From positions 1-46,048 of the forward strand of contig NZ_CAJYOJ010000020.1 in assembly GCF_913776295.1 (NCBI RefSeq): a DNA stretch of 46,048 nt, in the 5' to 3' direction. Below are positions 15,830 to 25,375 of this stretch, piece after piece. This stretch comes from an uncultured Pedobacter sp. GTDB taxonomy: Bacteria > Bacteroidota > Bacteroidia > Sphingobacteriales > Sphingobacteriaceae. The position numbers and the translations under genes are program-made. The notes beneath the pieces are model-generated. The model worked only from the letters and a program-made list of their open reading frames with translations, searched no databases and was not told where the DNA came from. How positions within the stretch are numbered: position 1 is the first letter of the stretch; each line of letters opens with the position of its first letter.

Positions 15830-18800
15830 CTATCTGATTAAATATATTACGCCGGTTTTTCGGGGAGGGGATGAATCGTAAGTCATTCCTTTCCAGTCGC
15901 TTCCATTAATAAATTTGATATCTACTTTCCAGTAATAAACCCCCTGTGGCTGTTCTTGCCCCTTGTACGTGCCGTCCCAACCTTCAAGAGGCGCTCCATC
16001 ATCCAGTTTCGTTGTTTCCCATAGTAATTCTCCCCATTTGTTAAAAACAGACATGTTCCACTCTTTTATGCCCCGACCTTTTGCTTTAAAGATTTTAATC
16101 TCATTTTTGGTGCTTGCAGGCATAAAGGAATTGGGAATGCTTAAATTTCCTGGTACACCGATAATTCTCACCGTTTGAAAAGTAGAAGCAGAACAGCCCT
16201 CTTTGTTCATTACTTTCAGGGTTACATCATACGTGCCTTCATTGGCATACGTATGGTTAGGGTTTTGTAAGGTTGATTTAACACCATCACCAAAAGACCA
16301 CTCCCAGCTAACCGAGCCTGAGCCGATATCTTTAAAGCCAAAAGTATAATTTGGAACAGCTGATTCGTTCCCGGGACTGACCGTGAATGTGGCTGTTGGT
16401 GGCGCAACAATATGGATGAAATTGCTTTTTGTTAAGACCTGAGAACAATCCAATGCGTTGATTGCAGTTAAAGTTACATTGTAGTTCACATCCGATCCAA
16501 TGTAGGTATGCTGTGGTTCAAATTCATTTGAGATAGGGGAGCCATCGCCAAAATCCCAGGCATAACCAATAGCTCCTACACTTGTATTTTTAAATTTAGC
16601 AACCAGGTTGGTGCAGCCGGCAGTTTTATCGGCACTGAAACTTACTGTAGGTTGGGCAAGTACGGTTACGCTCTCGATAGCTGAATTTTTCGAACAATCG
16701 TTTTCAGCATCTAACCTAATGGTGTATTGTCCTGGTTTAAGGAAAGTATATGGAAAAACGCCTGTATTGGTGGTTGGGACGACCACAGGGGCTTCTCCGG
16801 AGTCTTCGTTGGTAATGGTATAAACGAAGCGGCTCGCTCCGCTGGTATTATTTAAAAAGTTAACAGTCCAGGGGGCGCAACCCTTTTTCTCGTTGCCATT
16901 TACCACCAGGGCCGGTGTAATATCATTTGGCGATACCCTGATCACGACCGGGGTAGAAGTTGTCTCGCCACAGCTATTCTTAGCTGTCATATTAACAACA
17001 AAATCCTTTACCACAAGTGTTTTGAAGGTATGGCTTATTGTTTTCCTATCAGTTAGCGGACCTGATGAAGTACCATCACCAAAATCGTAGGTGTAGGTTG
17101 TGCCCGCACTTTCCGGGCTGGTATTGATGAAGTTTACCAGGAGATCAGCACATCCTGTTGTTTTATCAGGCGAAAATATGGCAACAGGTTTAGCATGTAC
17201 AATAACCGTTGCAGATGTAACAACGGCCGGACCACACGGTAGGGTTGTGGTTAGCGTAATGGTATAGGTTTTATCTTTCCCACTTGGATCAGCCAGAAAA
17301 GTGATTGCTGCAGGTTGTGCAAGGGTAGAAGATTGTCCATTGCCAAAGTTCCATGCATAGGTGGCGCTGTTAAGTGGATTTGTGGTGTTGGTGAAAGTAA
17401 CACTAAGCGGTCCGCACCCTTCTGTTGCGCTTTGTGTAAATGATGGTGTAACACCAGGAAAGGTGCTGAATACTTCGATTTTTTCATCCTGATTACAACC
17501 CAGGCTGCTACTAACCTCAAGTTTTATGGTTACGGTTTCATTGCCATTGTTAATGGTGTAACCCGGGAATGTTGGTCCTGTTCCAATTTGAACATTATTG
17601 GCAAACCAGGTATAAGTACCATTTCTATCAGGATATAGGGTTGCTGCAATATTGGTTGCATCGAGTTTAAAAGGCGCACAGCCGGTTTTGGTATTGTAGG
17701 TTATTTCTGCTTTTGCATTGGGGTTTACTGTTATTTTAATCTGATTGCTTAAACTGTTGCTGCAAACACCACTGGATACCGATCGGCGATAATAAATGCT
17801 TACGGTAGGTACTGGCGGCGTAAAGCTGACACTGTTTGCACCTAATACATCGCTCCAGTCGGCTCCATTTAAGCTTGATTGCCATTGATAGCTGTATGTT
17901 CCGCTACCGCCGCCTGGCGTACTACCGGTTAAAGCAGCAGCTGCCGTGCCGGTACAGATGTTTTGATCGGCAGAAATGGTATTATTGGTGATCGCTGGCA
18001 AAACGGTAATCTGTACCGAATTACTGAATGATGGACAAGAGGTACTGTTTACCACCCTTCTGAAGTAGCTTGAAACTGATGGTGTTATCGTTAAGTCTTT
18101 GTTAGTGGCCGAAGGAATGTTGACCCATGTGTTACCATCGGTACTGTTTTGCCACTGGTAAGCATAAGTACCCGCTCCTCCCGTAGGTACGTCGCCGTTG
18201 ATGGTTGTATTCTGTCCTGAGCAGATAGGTACAGCCGATGCGTTGATATTATTGGTAACTACCGGATAATACGTAATGGTTACCTCATCTGTAGAAGGTG
18301 GGCAAGAGCCAAAACCAGTAATGGTCCACCTGAAAGTATAGGTTTGGCCAGGTACCAAACCAGTAACAGAAGTGTTATATAGGCTTGGATCGGTAATGGT
18401 AACACCTGTTTGGGCTGATGTGATCATCCACGCGCCACTATTAGGTGCCGGGTTATTTCCATTTAGATTAATGCTGCTTCCGGTGCATAAACTTTGGTCT
18501 GGACCCGCGTTGGCTACAACTGTTCCGGGATTTACCGTTATGGTGGTAACCGAAGAGAAAGCTTCTGCACAGCTACCACTTTGCACCACCGCACGGTACT
18601 GTGTGGTAATTGTTAAGTTAGCGTATACATACGGATTTGCCGTTGAAGTAATTGTAGACCAGCTTAGCCCATTATCAATTGATCTTTCCCAACGGATAAT
18701 ATTGCCAACCTGCCCTGTTAAATTGATGTTCCCACTATTTGCACCCGCACATAAATTGGCATCGCCTGTTGTAGTACCGCCAACACCGAGTGGGTTAACT

Positions 18801-21787
18801 GTGATTTGAACATCATCACTGGCTGTAGAACAGTTAGTATCGCTTATTGTCCATCTCAAGGTATAAGTGTTTCCTGCCTGTAAGCCATTAATTGTTGTAT
18901 TAGCCTGTGTATCGTCAGCAAAAGTTACCGCTGTTGGCGCATTAACGATTGTCCACTTGCCCGTACCAACTGCTGGCGTATTTCCTTTTAAAGTGTAAGT
19001 GCCGACATTGCAGATGGCTTCGTCTATGCCTGCATTTGGCAATGTTGCACTTGGCAAAACTGTAATGGTAATATTTACAGGCGTACCTGGGCAGCCATTT
19101 ATAGATACGGGCGTGATGGTATAGGTTACGTTGCCAGTGGTGGTGCCGGAATTGATTAAAATATCGTTTATCTGCGTTTCTGCTGATGCTACAGTTCTAT
19201 TGCTGTTACCCGTAATGTTTCCGTTTACCGTGCTGCTGTAAATGTAATTTACCCCTGCAAAATTGCTTGATAAGGTAATGGCTGATGATGTTTTGTTACA
19301 GATGGTTGAACTGGCCGATGTAGCAGTAACAATTGGATTAGGCTTCACGGTAACCACCAGGTTAAACGGCGTTCCGTTGCAGTCATCGAAATGCGGAGTA
19401 ATGGTATAGGTTACACTGGCATCGGTATTGGAATCATTGTTGGTAAGGACATCATTAATGTTTCCTGCCCCATTTGCGGTATATCCGGTTACAGACGATG
19501 TTCCGGTTGCTGTCCAGGTGTAGGTTACACCCGCTACGGCTGAAGTGGGGGTATAAGCTACGCTGTTACCGGTACAGATGGTTTTGGTTGCTGCACTGGT
19601 TACGCTGATGTCGGGTTTGATTTTTAAGATAATTTCATCGTCGATCTGATTACATGGAGCAGCCAACGTTGTAGTAACCCTTAATGTTAACGTAACTGTA
19701 CCAGCTCTTTTTTCAGCCGATGTGGGCGTATAAACGGCATTTAAATCATTTCGGCCAGGCGCAAACGTTCCCTGTCCGCCAATCCAGGCCTGCGTGGTTG
19801 TGGTTCCGGTTACCGTGCCACTCAATGTAAAACTCGGGTCGTTAAAGCAAATACTTTGATCGGGCCCGGCATTAACTACAGGAGCGGTGCTGAAAGTGAT
19901 TACCTGGGTATCTTCTGCTGTACCACAATTGTTTTTATGGACAACCTTTATCGTATAAGTATCGTAACTGTCGAATTTTATGGAAGGGTATTTAGAATTT
20001 GCCATTGTACCACCAGTAAAGCTGTATGTGCCAGATCCCGATGGCGTAACGGTCCAGGTGTAAGTGTCGGAAAGATCTTTTGTAGTACCGGTTATTAATG
20101 TTTTGGTTGGCCCGGTGGTGGTATTGTTAAAATCGTAAGTAGCAAGATTACATAACGTAATATCAGGTGAAAGAGTAGCTTTGGGGCTTTCATTTACTAC
20201 AACAGTTTGTGGATTACTCGTAACGGTACCGCAGGCCGCCGTGCTGATGCTAAGTGTAATGGTATAGGTGCCAGGACTGGTAAAGTTAAACAGCGGTTCT
20301 TTGCTTGCTGCATTGGTGCCTCCTGCAAAGCCAACTGATGGGCTTACTGACCATGAATAGTTATTCGCTGCATTGCAGATATTATCTAAAATAGAAAGAT
20401 CAGTTGCTTTTAACGTTGTTCCGGTACAGACTGTGTTTGATGGTAAACTGAAACCAGGCTTCGGTGGGTCCTGGATACAGATTTTCATTTCCACCGGATC
20501 GGCATTACATGCGCCTGAGTTATTTGATTCTAACCGGATAGTATGTTCGCCATGTGTAGTGAATTGATGTACCAGATTATATGACTTGGGTTGGTTTGCT
20601 TTTACAGGTACACCATCTACATACCAGTTATAAGTTACTTCATTGGGCGTACATCCTATGGTATTTGTGTTCGGATTTTCGCCAGCCGTAGAAGTGTTGA
20701 CAAAAGTAATGTCGGAGTTGGTACAGCCGGGGCTATTAAAAGTAAAAGAATTTATCGGTTTAACCACAACTTTTGCCGATGAAGCAACCGGTGTTCCAAC
20801 GATGCCGCAAAAGGCGTTCGATACATTGATGGATACGTCAAAAGCATTATAAATGGTTCCTGCACTAGAGGTTGAAACACTTCCGCAGGATGATTTCATG
20901 TAGGAGTGTGCTACCATGCCTCCATTATTGATAATCTCGCAGAGTGTGTAAGTAGTTGTAGATTGATCGCCCCAGTTGATGGTATAAATATTGCCTGGGA
21001 AATTGTTTTGAATGCCGGAAGGTGAAGTAACATCAACGTTAAAGGTTAAGGTTCCTAACGGCAAACATACCACGGTATTTCCTGTGTTGGCAAAGGCAGT
21101 GATGGTTCTGTTATTGATTAACAGGTAAGCTTTGGTGGCAACCGAACCGTCAGGCATTACTGCCTTGGTATAAATGGTATAATGCGATTGCTGGGCTGTA
21201 AAACTTTGTATCGGTGTAGGGAAAGACATTGTGGTTGTGCTACCGCCACTACCCTGATCGGTTATTGTTGCCGTAACATTACTATTTGCTGTAGATTCGT
21301 TATTGATCAAAAAAGAATTATTGGGCCTACTCATACAAGTGCCAAAAGTTTCTCTATTGTTATTATTTAAGTAGGTTGAGGTGAGCTTGGCTTCAACCGC
21401 TGTTCCGGCTTTAATCTCGAAAGGTGTAGAAGCAGCACTGACCGAAGTTGGAAAAGTTGTTTTTACACGAACACGATAGCCTGTACCCGGCGTTAGACCT
21501 GTAGGGAGCAATCCATTTACATAGGTGCTATAAAACCCTGTGTATGATCCAATAAGCGTTTCTGCTGCAAAACTTCCATTTTGATCTGATAAATAAAGTT
21601 GAAATTGATTTCCCTGAGAGATGCAGCTAGCAGGCATTTGAAAAGGAACGGCAATGGTGCTGCCTGGGGTATATGGTCCGGGATCTGCCATGCCGGTGGT
21701 TACCTGTGCAAAAACATTTGGCGCAAGCAGAAACATTCCAAAAAACAGGAGATAAGAAAGCCTTACCCTTTTACAACAAATCTTCAT
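15830..21787 (-). CDS. Giant PKD/Ig-like adhesin with type IX secretion type B C-terminal domain
   Basis: A 1985-residue surface protein. A signal peptide (about 1-28, ending VFAQ) is followed by a long tandem array of Ig-like modules of the NAGPDQSIC...L.G type (for example DQSLCTGSSINLNG, DEAICNVGTYTLKG). Next come PKD modules with F-G-D/N-G cores at about residues 1480, 1570, 1747 and 1832 (WNFGNG, YDFGDG, WDFGDG, WSFGDG). The last 90 residues form a gliding-motility type B sorting domain (IPNSFMPAST, VFNKWGELLWET, GWDGTYKG, GVYYWKVDI). It is probably secreted by the type IX system and displayed on the cell surface for adhesion or gliding. It is cotranscribed with the PorP/SprF-like gene 3 bp downstream. 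Confidence 0.93.
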   Translation of the reverse strand: MKICCKRVRLSYLLFFGMFLLAPNVFAQVTTGMADPGPYTPGSTIAVPFQMPASCISQGNQFQLYLSDQNGSFAAETLIGSYTGFYSTYVNGLLPTGLTPGTGYRVRVKTTFPTSVSAASTPFEIKAGTAVEAKLTSTYLNNNNRETFGTCMSRPNNSFLINNESTANSNVTATITDQGSGGSTTTMSFPTPIQSFTAQQSHYTIYTKAVMPDGSVATKAYLLINNRTITAFANTGNTVVCLPLGTLTFNVDVTSPSGIQNNFPGNIYTINWGDQSTTTYTLCEIINNGGMVAHSYMKSSCGSVSTSSAGTIYNAFDVSINVSNAFCGIVGTPVASSAKVVVKPINSFTFNSPGCTNSDITFVNTSTAGENPNTNTIGCTPNEVTYNWYVDGVPVKANQPKSYNLVHQFTTHGEHTIRLESNNSGACNADPVEMKICIQDPPKPGFSLPSNTVCTGTTLKATDLSILDNICNAANNYSWSVSPSVGFAGGTNAASKEPLFNFTSPGTYTITLSISTAACGTVTSNPQTVVVNESPKATLSPDITLCNLATYDFNNTTTGPTKTLITGTTKDLSDTYTWTVTPSGSGTYSFTGGTMANSKYPSIKFDSYDTYTIKVVHKNNCGTAEDTQVITFSTAPVVNAGPDQSICFNDPSFTLSGTVTGTTTTQAWIGGQGTFAPGRNDLNAVYTPTSAEKRAGTVTLTLRVTTTLAAPCNQIDDEIILKIKPDISVTSAATKTICTGNSVAYTPTSAVAGVTYTWTATGTSSVTGYTANGAGNINDVLTNNDSNTDASVTYTITPHFDDCNGTPFNLVVTVKPNPIVTATSASSTICNKTSSAITLSSNFAGVNYIYSSTVNGNITGNSNRTVASAETQINDILINSGTTTGNVTYTITPVSINGCPGTPVNITITVLPSATLPNAGIDEAICNVGTYTLKGNTPAVGTGKWTIVNAPTAVTFADDTQANTTINGLQAGNTYTLRWTISDTNCSTASDDVQITVNPLGVGGTTTGDANLCAGANSGNINLTGQVGNIIRWERSIDNGLSWSTITSTANPYVYANLTITTQYRAVVQSGSCAEAFSSVTTITVNPGTVVANAGPDQSLCTGSSINLNGNNPAPNSGAWMITSAQTGVTITDPSLYNTSVTGLVPGQTYTFRWTITGFGSCPPSTDEVTITYYPVVTNNINASAVPICSGQNTTINGDVPTGGAGTYAYQWQNSTDGNTWVNIPSATNKDLTITPSVSSYFRRVVNSTSCPSFSNSVQITVLPAITNNTISADQNICTGTAAAALTGSTPGGGSGTYSYQWQSSLNGADWSDVLGANSVSFTPPVPTVSIYYRRSVSSGVCSNSLSNQIKITVNPNAKAEITYNTKTGCAPFKLDATNIAATLYPDRNGTYTWFANNVQIGTGPTFPGYTINNGNETVTIKLEVSSSLGCNQDEKIEVFSTFPGVTPSFTQSATEGCGPLSVTFTNTTNPLNSATYAWNFGNGQSSTLAQPAAITFLADPSGKDKTYTITLTTTLPCGPAVVTSATVIVHAKPVAIFSPDKTTGCADLLVNFINTSPESAGTTYTYDFGDGTSSGPLTDRKTISHTFKTLVVKDFVVNMTAKNSCGETTSTPVVIRVSPNDITPALVVNGNEKKGCAPWTVNFLNNTSGASRFVYTITNEDSGEAPVVVPTTNTGVFPYTFLKPGQYTIRLDAENDCSKNSAIESVTVLAQPTVSFSADKTAGCTNLVAKFKNTSVGAIGYAWDFGDGSPISNEFEPQHTYIGSDVNYNVTLTAINALDCSQVLTKSNFIHIVAPPTATFTVSPGNESAVPNYTFGFKDIGSGSVSWEWSFGDGVKSTLQNPNHTYANEGTYDVTLKVMNKEGCSASTFQTVRIIGVPGNLSIPNSFMPASTKNEIKIFKAKGRGIKEWNMSVFNKWGELLWETTKLDDGAPLEGWDGTYKGQEQPQGVYYWKVDIKFINGSDWKGMTYDSSPPRKTGVIYLIR

Positions 21788-22008
21788 AAACCTCTAATAG
21801 TAGGGAATGATTTTATTGTGTTCCGGAAGCTTTGTCAGTTTAACTTGCTTTAGCCTAATATCAGAAATGAGTACTAGACTTGAGACACATCAATAAATAT
21901 TCGATATAAGTTACGTAGTTTTCATGTTACATATACAAAATTTTACACCAAATAAACTAGATGAGTAGATTGTAACCGCGATAGGTTTCCTTTTGAGTGT
22001 ACTAGGGG

Positions 22009-22045
22009 CAAAAAAAAACCCTCAGGGCATTATGCCAAGAGGGTT
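22009..22045 (-). terminator. Rho-independent terminator of groES-groEL
   Basis: ACCCTC (22018-22023) and GAGGGT (22039-22044), with inner pairing GGCAT/ATGCC, form a strong hairpin. On the minus strand an eight-T run follows. It lies 35 bp after the groEL stop. The rest of the 290-bp gap up to the adhesin start (21788-22008) is AT-rich and should contain the adhesin promoter; no clear consensus match was found. Confidence 0.85.
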
Positions 22046-22079
22046 TTTTTACACGAAATCGTTTCGCTATAAGTGGATA

Positions 22080-23714
22080 TTACATCATACCACCCATACC
22101 GCCGCCGCCCATTGGAGGCATTGGAGCACCACCTTCTTCAGGCTCATCTGCTAAAACAACTTCTGTGGTTAATAACATGGCTGCAATTGATGCTGCATTT
22201 TCTAGCGCTACACGGCTTACTTTTGTCGGGTCGATAACACCGGCACCGATTAAGTTTTCGTAAGCACCAGTACGTGCATTATAACCAAAATCTGCGGTGC
22301 CTTCTTTAACTTTTTGTACTACAATAGAACCTTCAATACCTGCGTTTTCGCAAATTTGACGCAATGGTTCTTCGATAGCACGACGGATAATCTGGATACC
22401 CGTATTTTCGTCTTCGTTAACGCCTTTTAAATCAGCGATAGAAGCTACCGCGCGAATGAAAGCTACGCCACCACCGGCAACAATACCTTCTTCAACAGCC
22501 GCACGGGTTGCGTGTAAAGCATCATCAACACGGTCTTTTTTCTCTTTCATTTCAACCTCACTAGCTGCACCAACATAAAGTACTGCAACACCGCCAGCCA
22601 ATTTAGCTAAACGCTCTTGCAATTTTTCTTTATCGTAGTCAGAAGTAGTGGTTTCAATCTGCGCTTTAATCTGGTTAACACGTGCTTTAATATCATCTGT
22701 ATTGCCTGCACCGTTAATTACAGTTGTATTGTCTTTATCAACAACCACTTTCTCCGCAGAACCTAAGTAAGTTAAATCAGCATTTTCTAATTTGTAACCT
22801 CTTTCTTCCGAAATAACGGTACCTCCGGTTAAGATCGCGATGTCTTCTAACATGGCTTTTCTTCTGTCGCCAAATCCCGGAGCTTTAACAGCCACAACTT
22901 TCAGTGAACCACGGATTTTGTTAACTACCAAGGTGGCTAAAGCTTCGCCATCCAAATCTTCAGCAATGATTACCAACGGTTTGCCTGTTTGAACAGTTTT
23001 TTCTAAAACCGGCAACAATTCTTTCATGTTGCTGATTTTTTTGTCGTAGATTAAAATGTAAGGGCTATCTAATTCAGCTTCCATTTTATCTGCGTTGGTC
23101 ACAAAATATGGAGATAAGTAACCCCTGTCAAATTGCATACCTTCTACTGTTTTAACTTCAGTCTCAGTACCTTTTGCTTCTTCAACTGTGATTACACCAT
23201 CTTTACCAACTTTACCCATTGCCTCAGCAATTAAAGCACCGATTACTTCATCGTTGTTAGCAGATATAGATGCAACCTGTTTGATTTTGTTATTATCTTC
23301 ACCAACAGTTTGTGATTGTGTTTTTAAGTTTTCTACAACTGCAGCAACTGCTTTATCGATACCACGTTTTAAATCCATTGGGTTTGCACCGGCAGCTACG
23401 TTTTTAATACCTGTAGTGATGATTGCCTGAGCCAATACAGTAGCGGTAGTCGTACCATCACCAGCAATATCGGCTGTTTTTGAGGCTACTTCTTTAACCA
23501 TCTGAGCGCCCATGTTCTCCACTGCGTCTTTTAATTCGATTTCTTTCGCTACAGTAACACCATCTTTGGTAATGGCTGGTGATCCGAATTTTTTATCGAT
23601 AATTACGTTACGTCCTTTTGGACCCAAGGTCACTTTCACTGCATTTGCAAGAATATCAACCCCTCTTTTCAGGGCGTCGCGTGCTTCTACGTTATATTTT
23701 ACTTGTTTAGACAT
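22080..23714 (-). CDS. groEL: Chaperonin GroEL (Hsp60)
   Basis: A 544-residue 60-kDa chaperonin that folds proteins inside a double ring with GroES. Signature regions are present: [21 protein letters not shown] and [11 protein letters not shown] at the start, [13 protein letters not shown] (ATP-binding Asp), [12 protein letters not shown], and the flexible Gly/Met tail ending in GGMGGMM. It follows groES by 101 bp, a spacer that carries hairpin-forming repeats, and ends before a strong terminator. It is a single intact copy with normal length. Confidence 0.98.
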   Translation of the reverse strand: MSKQVKYNVEARDALKRGVDILANAVKVTLGPKGRNVIIDKKFGSPAITKDGVTVAKEIELKDAVENMGAQMVKEVASKTADIAGDGTTTATVLAQAIITTGIKNVAAGANPMDLKRGIDKAVAAVVENLKTQSQTVGEDNNKIKQVASISANNDEVIGALIAEAMGKVGKDGVITVEEAKGTETEVKTVEGMQFDRGYLSPYFVTNADKMEAELDSPYILIYDKKISNMKELLPVLEKTVQTGKPLVIIAEDLDGEALATLVVNKIRGSLKVVAVKAPGFGDRRKAMLEDIAILTGGTVISEERGYKLENADLTYLGSAEKVVVDKDNTTVINGAGNTDDIKARVNQIKAQIETTTSDYDKEKLQERLAKLAGGVAVLYVGAASEVEMKEKKDRVDDALHATRAAVEEGIVAGGGVAFIRAVASIADLKGVNEDENTGIQIIRRAIEEPLRQICENAGIEGSIVVQKVKEGTADFGYNARTGAYENLIGAGVIDPTKVSRVALENAASIAAMLLTTEVVLADEPEEGGAPMPPMGGGGMGGMM

Positions 23715-23739
23715 TTTTTAAAATATTTTAAGTTTTAAT

Positions 23740-23812
23740 GTTGAAAGGTTGAAACATTTCAACTCTTCCGATTTATATAACATTACAACGTTATGACGTT
23801 GTAACATTTCAA
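23740..23812. repeat. Hairpin repeats in the groES-groEL spacer
   Basis: TTACAACGT (23783-23791), TATG, ACGTTGTAA (23796-23804) is a perfect 9-bp hairpin. A second pair GTTGAAA/TTTCAAC lies at about 23740-23763. Related GTTGTAAAGTT/AACTTTACAAC-like pieces occur at 33130-33205. In the groESL message the hairpin could affect relative expression of the two genes. Confidence 0.6.
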
Positions 23813-23815
23813 TTT

Positions 23816-24106
23816 TTACCCAACAACAGCGTAAATATCGGTCTCACGCATAATGAGGTAATCTTTACCTTCGTAAGGGAATTCAGTACCGCCGTATTTA
23901 CCATAAATTACAACATCGCCAACTTTTACGCTCGCTTTTTTACCTTCAGAATCTTCTTCAGAAACAGAAACTACAGTTCCTTTAGATGGTTTTTCTTTTG
24001 CAGTATCAGGGATATACAAACCTGATGCAGTTTTTTCTTCTGCTGCAGCCGGTTCAACGATTACTCTGTTCGAACTGCCAGCAATTGGTTTAAGGTTTAA
24101 CGCCAT
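23816..24106 (-). CDS. groES: Co-chaperonin GroES (Hsp10)
   Basis: A 96-residue heptameric lid of GroEL. Typical features are NLKPIAGSSNRVIVEPAAAEEKTASGLYIP with the mobile loop TASGLYIPDTAKEKP, then GTVVSVSEED, VGDVVIYGKYGGTEF and the final YLIMRETDIYAVV. It is the first gene of the groESL operon. Upstream lies an AT-rich leader with no CIRCE-type inverted repeat that I can recognise. Confidence 0.97.
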   Translation of the reverse strand: MALNLKPIAGSSNRVIVEPAAAEEKTASGLYIPDTAKEKPSKGTVVSVSEEDSEGKKASVKVGDVVIYGKYGGTEFPYEGKDYLIMRETDIYAVVG

Positions 24107-24199
24107 AACTTTTATTATTTTTTTATTTTGATTTGATTTTTAACTGAGCATACAATTACACTTTTTATGCCAAGTGATTTTGAGGGACAAATTTTCACC

Positions 24200-24480
24200 A
24201 AACTGTCAATCTTTTCATGTTAAAGGTTCGTGAGCGTGTCAGCATGGCAGTATGTTAGGTTTTTTAACCTGGCTTATGTTTAATTTTTAGTATTCGCTGC
24301 GCGACTTTCATGCTAATCCGATATCGCTACCATTGACAGACTCCAATAGAAAAATCGTCATTACTTAGTCGGCTGAAAAAGCCTTTCTCGCATTTGACGA
24401 TGCCTCTTGTCCTATCAATTTGCTAATTAGCTGTCATTGCTATTGATTTTTATTAAATAAATTATCCATCAGGGTGACAA
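24200..24480. repeat. Repeat-rich spacer upstream of groES
   Basis: The 382-bp gap 24107-24488 has no gene. 24319-24364 shares CGCTACCATTGACAGA and a following AATCGTCATT with 6335-6375. The stretch at about 24434-24463 (GTCATT...ATTGATTTTTATTAAATAAAT) resembles 6543-6573. These are two blocks of the same composite element in the same order as in the 6.2-6.6 kb cluster. Confidence 0.6.
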
Positions 24481-24488
24481 ACCGAGAT

Positions 24489-25253
24489 TTACGGTAATTC
24501 CTTTTCTGTTAAATATTTCCAGTATCTCCGCGGTACATGCTGCACATGCAGTTTGGTGTTTTTACGAGCCACGATATTTGCGCTTTTAAAATAATCTTTC
24601 CAAAGTGTCGCATATAAGAATTCGTTTTCATCCATTAACTCTGATGCCGGATTTTGTTTACTTGCACCACTGGTAAAACTGATTGTAATTTCTTCAACAG
24701 CAATTAAATTATAGTGCAGGCCATATTTCCGTTTCAAATCATAAATTACCCATTGTTGGTCGGCATATCGGTTTTTAAAATGATTGGATATTAAAGGTAA
24801 TACATTAAAATCAGGATCGATACCAGCATAATATATCCCATCGCCGGTTTTCTGAAAGCGGATAAAAGCTTCCATTCGGTGTTTTTCCCTTTCTACGCTT
24901 TTAGCATATTTAGAAAGGGCAATTACATGCTCGTTTCCATAGTTGCTTTCCGCGCCCGCAGCATGTTTAAAAATGTAGATTGAAAATTGAAAGAGGTGGT
25001 TGTAAACTTCCGGAATTTCGGATAAATAGCTGCAATAAAATTTGCGGAGCCATTCTTTTTTCAGTTTTTTCTGAAGTCCGGCCCAAACACGGTCTGCCTT
25101 TATTGTATCGGTAATCACGGTAAAACTTTCTGCAAAAACTTCAGGCTGAAACATCTCGGTTGATTGGAGCACCACTTTACCGGGCCTGCGCTCAAACCAT
25201 TCAAAAACGGCTGATAATAGCCCTTGCAGTGAACCATCAAAAATGTAGGTCAT
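24489..25253 (-). CDS. TIGR03915-type putative DNA repair protein, partner of the radical SAM protein
   Basis: About 254 residues matching, from memory, the TIGR03915/DUF4130 family: the start MTYIFDGSLQGLLSAVFEWF, VWAGLQKKLKKEWLRKFYCS, REKHRMEAFIRFQKT, YYAGIDPDFNVLPLISNHF, RYADQQWVIYDLKRKYGL and a C-terminal ATLWKDYFKSANI...HVPRRYWKYL. The family is paired with TIGR03916 radical SAM proteins or fused to UdgX-type uracil-DNA glycosylases. A role in DNA repair or modification is proposed but the biochemistry is unknown. The frame extends to an ATG at 25277, but that codon lies inside a repeat element, and the family start fits Met at 25253. Confidence 0.85.
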   Translation of the reverse strand: MTYIFDGSLQGLLSAVFEWFERRPGKVVLQSTEMFQPEVFAESFTVITDTIKADRVWAGLQKKLKKEWLRKFYCSYLSEIPEVYNHLFQFSIYIFKHAAGAESNYGNEHVIALSKYAKSVEREKHRMEAFIRFQKTGDGIYYAGIDPDFNVLPLISNHFKNRYADQQWVIYDLKRKYGLHYNLIAVEEITISFTSGASKQNPASELMDENEFLYATLWKDYFKSANIVARKNTKLHVQHVPRRYWKYLTEKELP

Positions 25254-25272
25254 TTGTGGGAGTAGTTTAATT

Positions 25273-25369
25273 GTCATTCTGAACGCAGTGAAGAATCCTC
25301 AGGGCAGGAAAAGCAGAATCCAAGAGCTACCTTCCGATTAAAAGATCCTTTACTCCGTTCAGGATAACA
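25273..25369. repeat. MITE-like interspersed repeat between the two DNA-repair genes
   Basis: The left end GTCATTCTGAACGCAGTGAA and the right end AAAGATCCTTTACTCCGTTC followed by AGGATAAC are imperfect inverted copies of each other (25-base arms). They enclose about 45 bases. The right arm is shared with 6620-6650. It occupies nearly the whole gap between the radical SAM gene and its partner, and contributes an in-frame ATG (25277) to the latter. Confidence 0.7.
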
Positions 25370-25375
25370 GCACGT

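Noticed and set aside
15963..21370. Plus-strand ORFs of up to 145 codons opposite the giant adhesin
   Set aside because: They are frame shadows of a repetitive Thr/Ser/Val-rich gene; none encodes a recognisable product.
22080..23721. Plus-strand ORFs opposite groEL
   Set aside because: They are antisense to a highly conserved gene and arise from its codon pattern.
24140..24175. Possible sigma-54-like element (TTGGCAT ... GTGT) upstream of groES
   Set aside because: Only the first half resembles the -24 element; the -12 TTGC is missing, and no activator site is visible.
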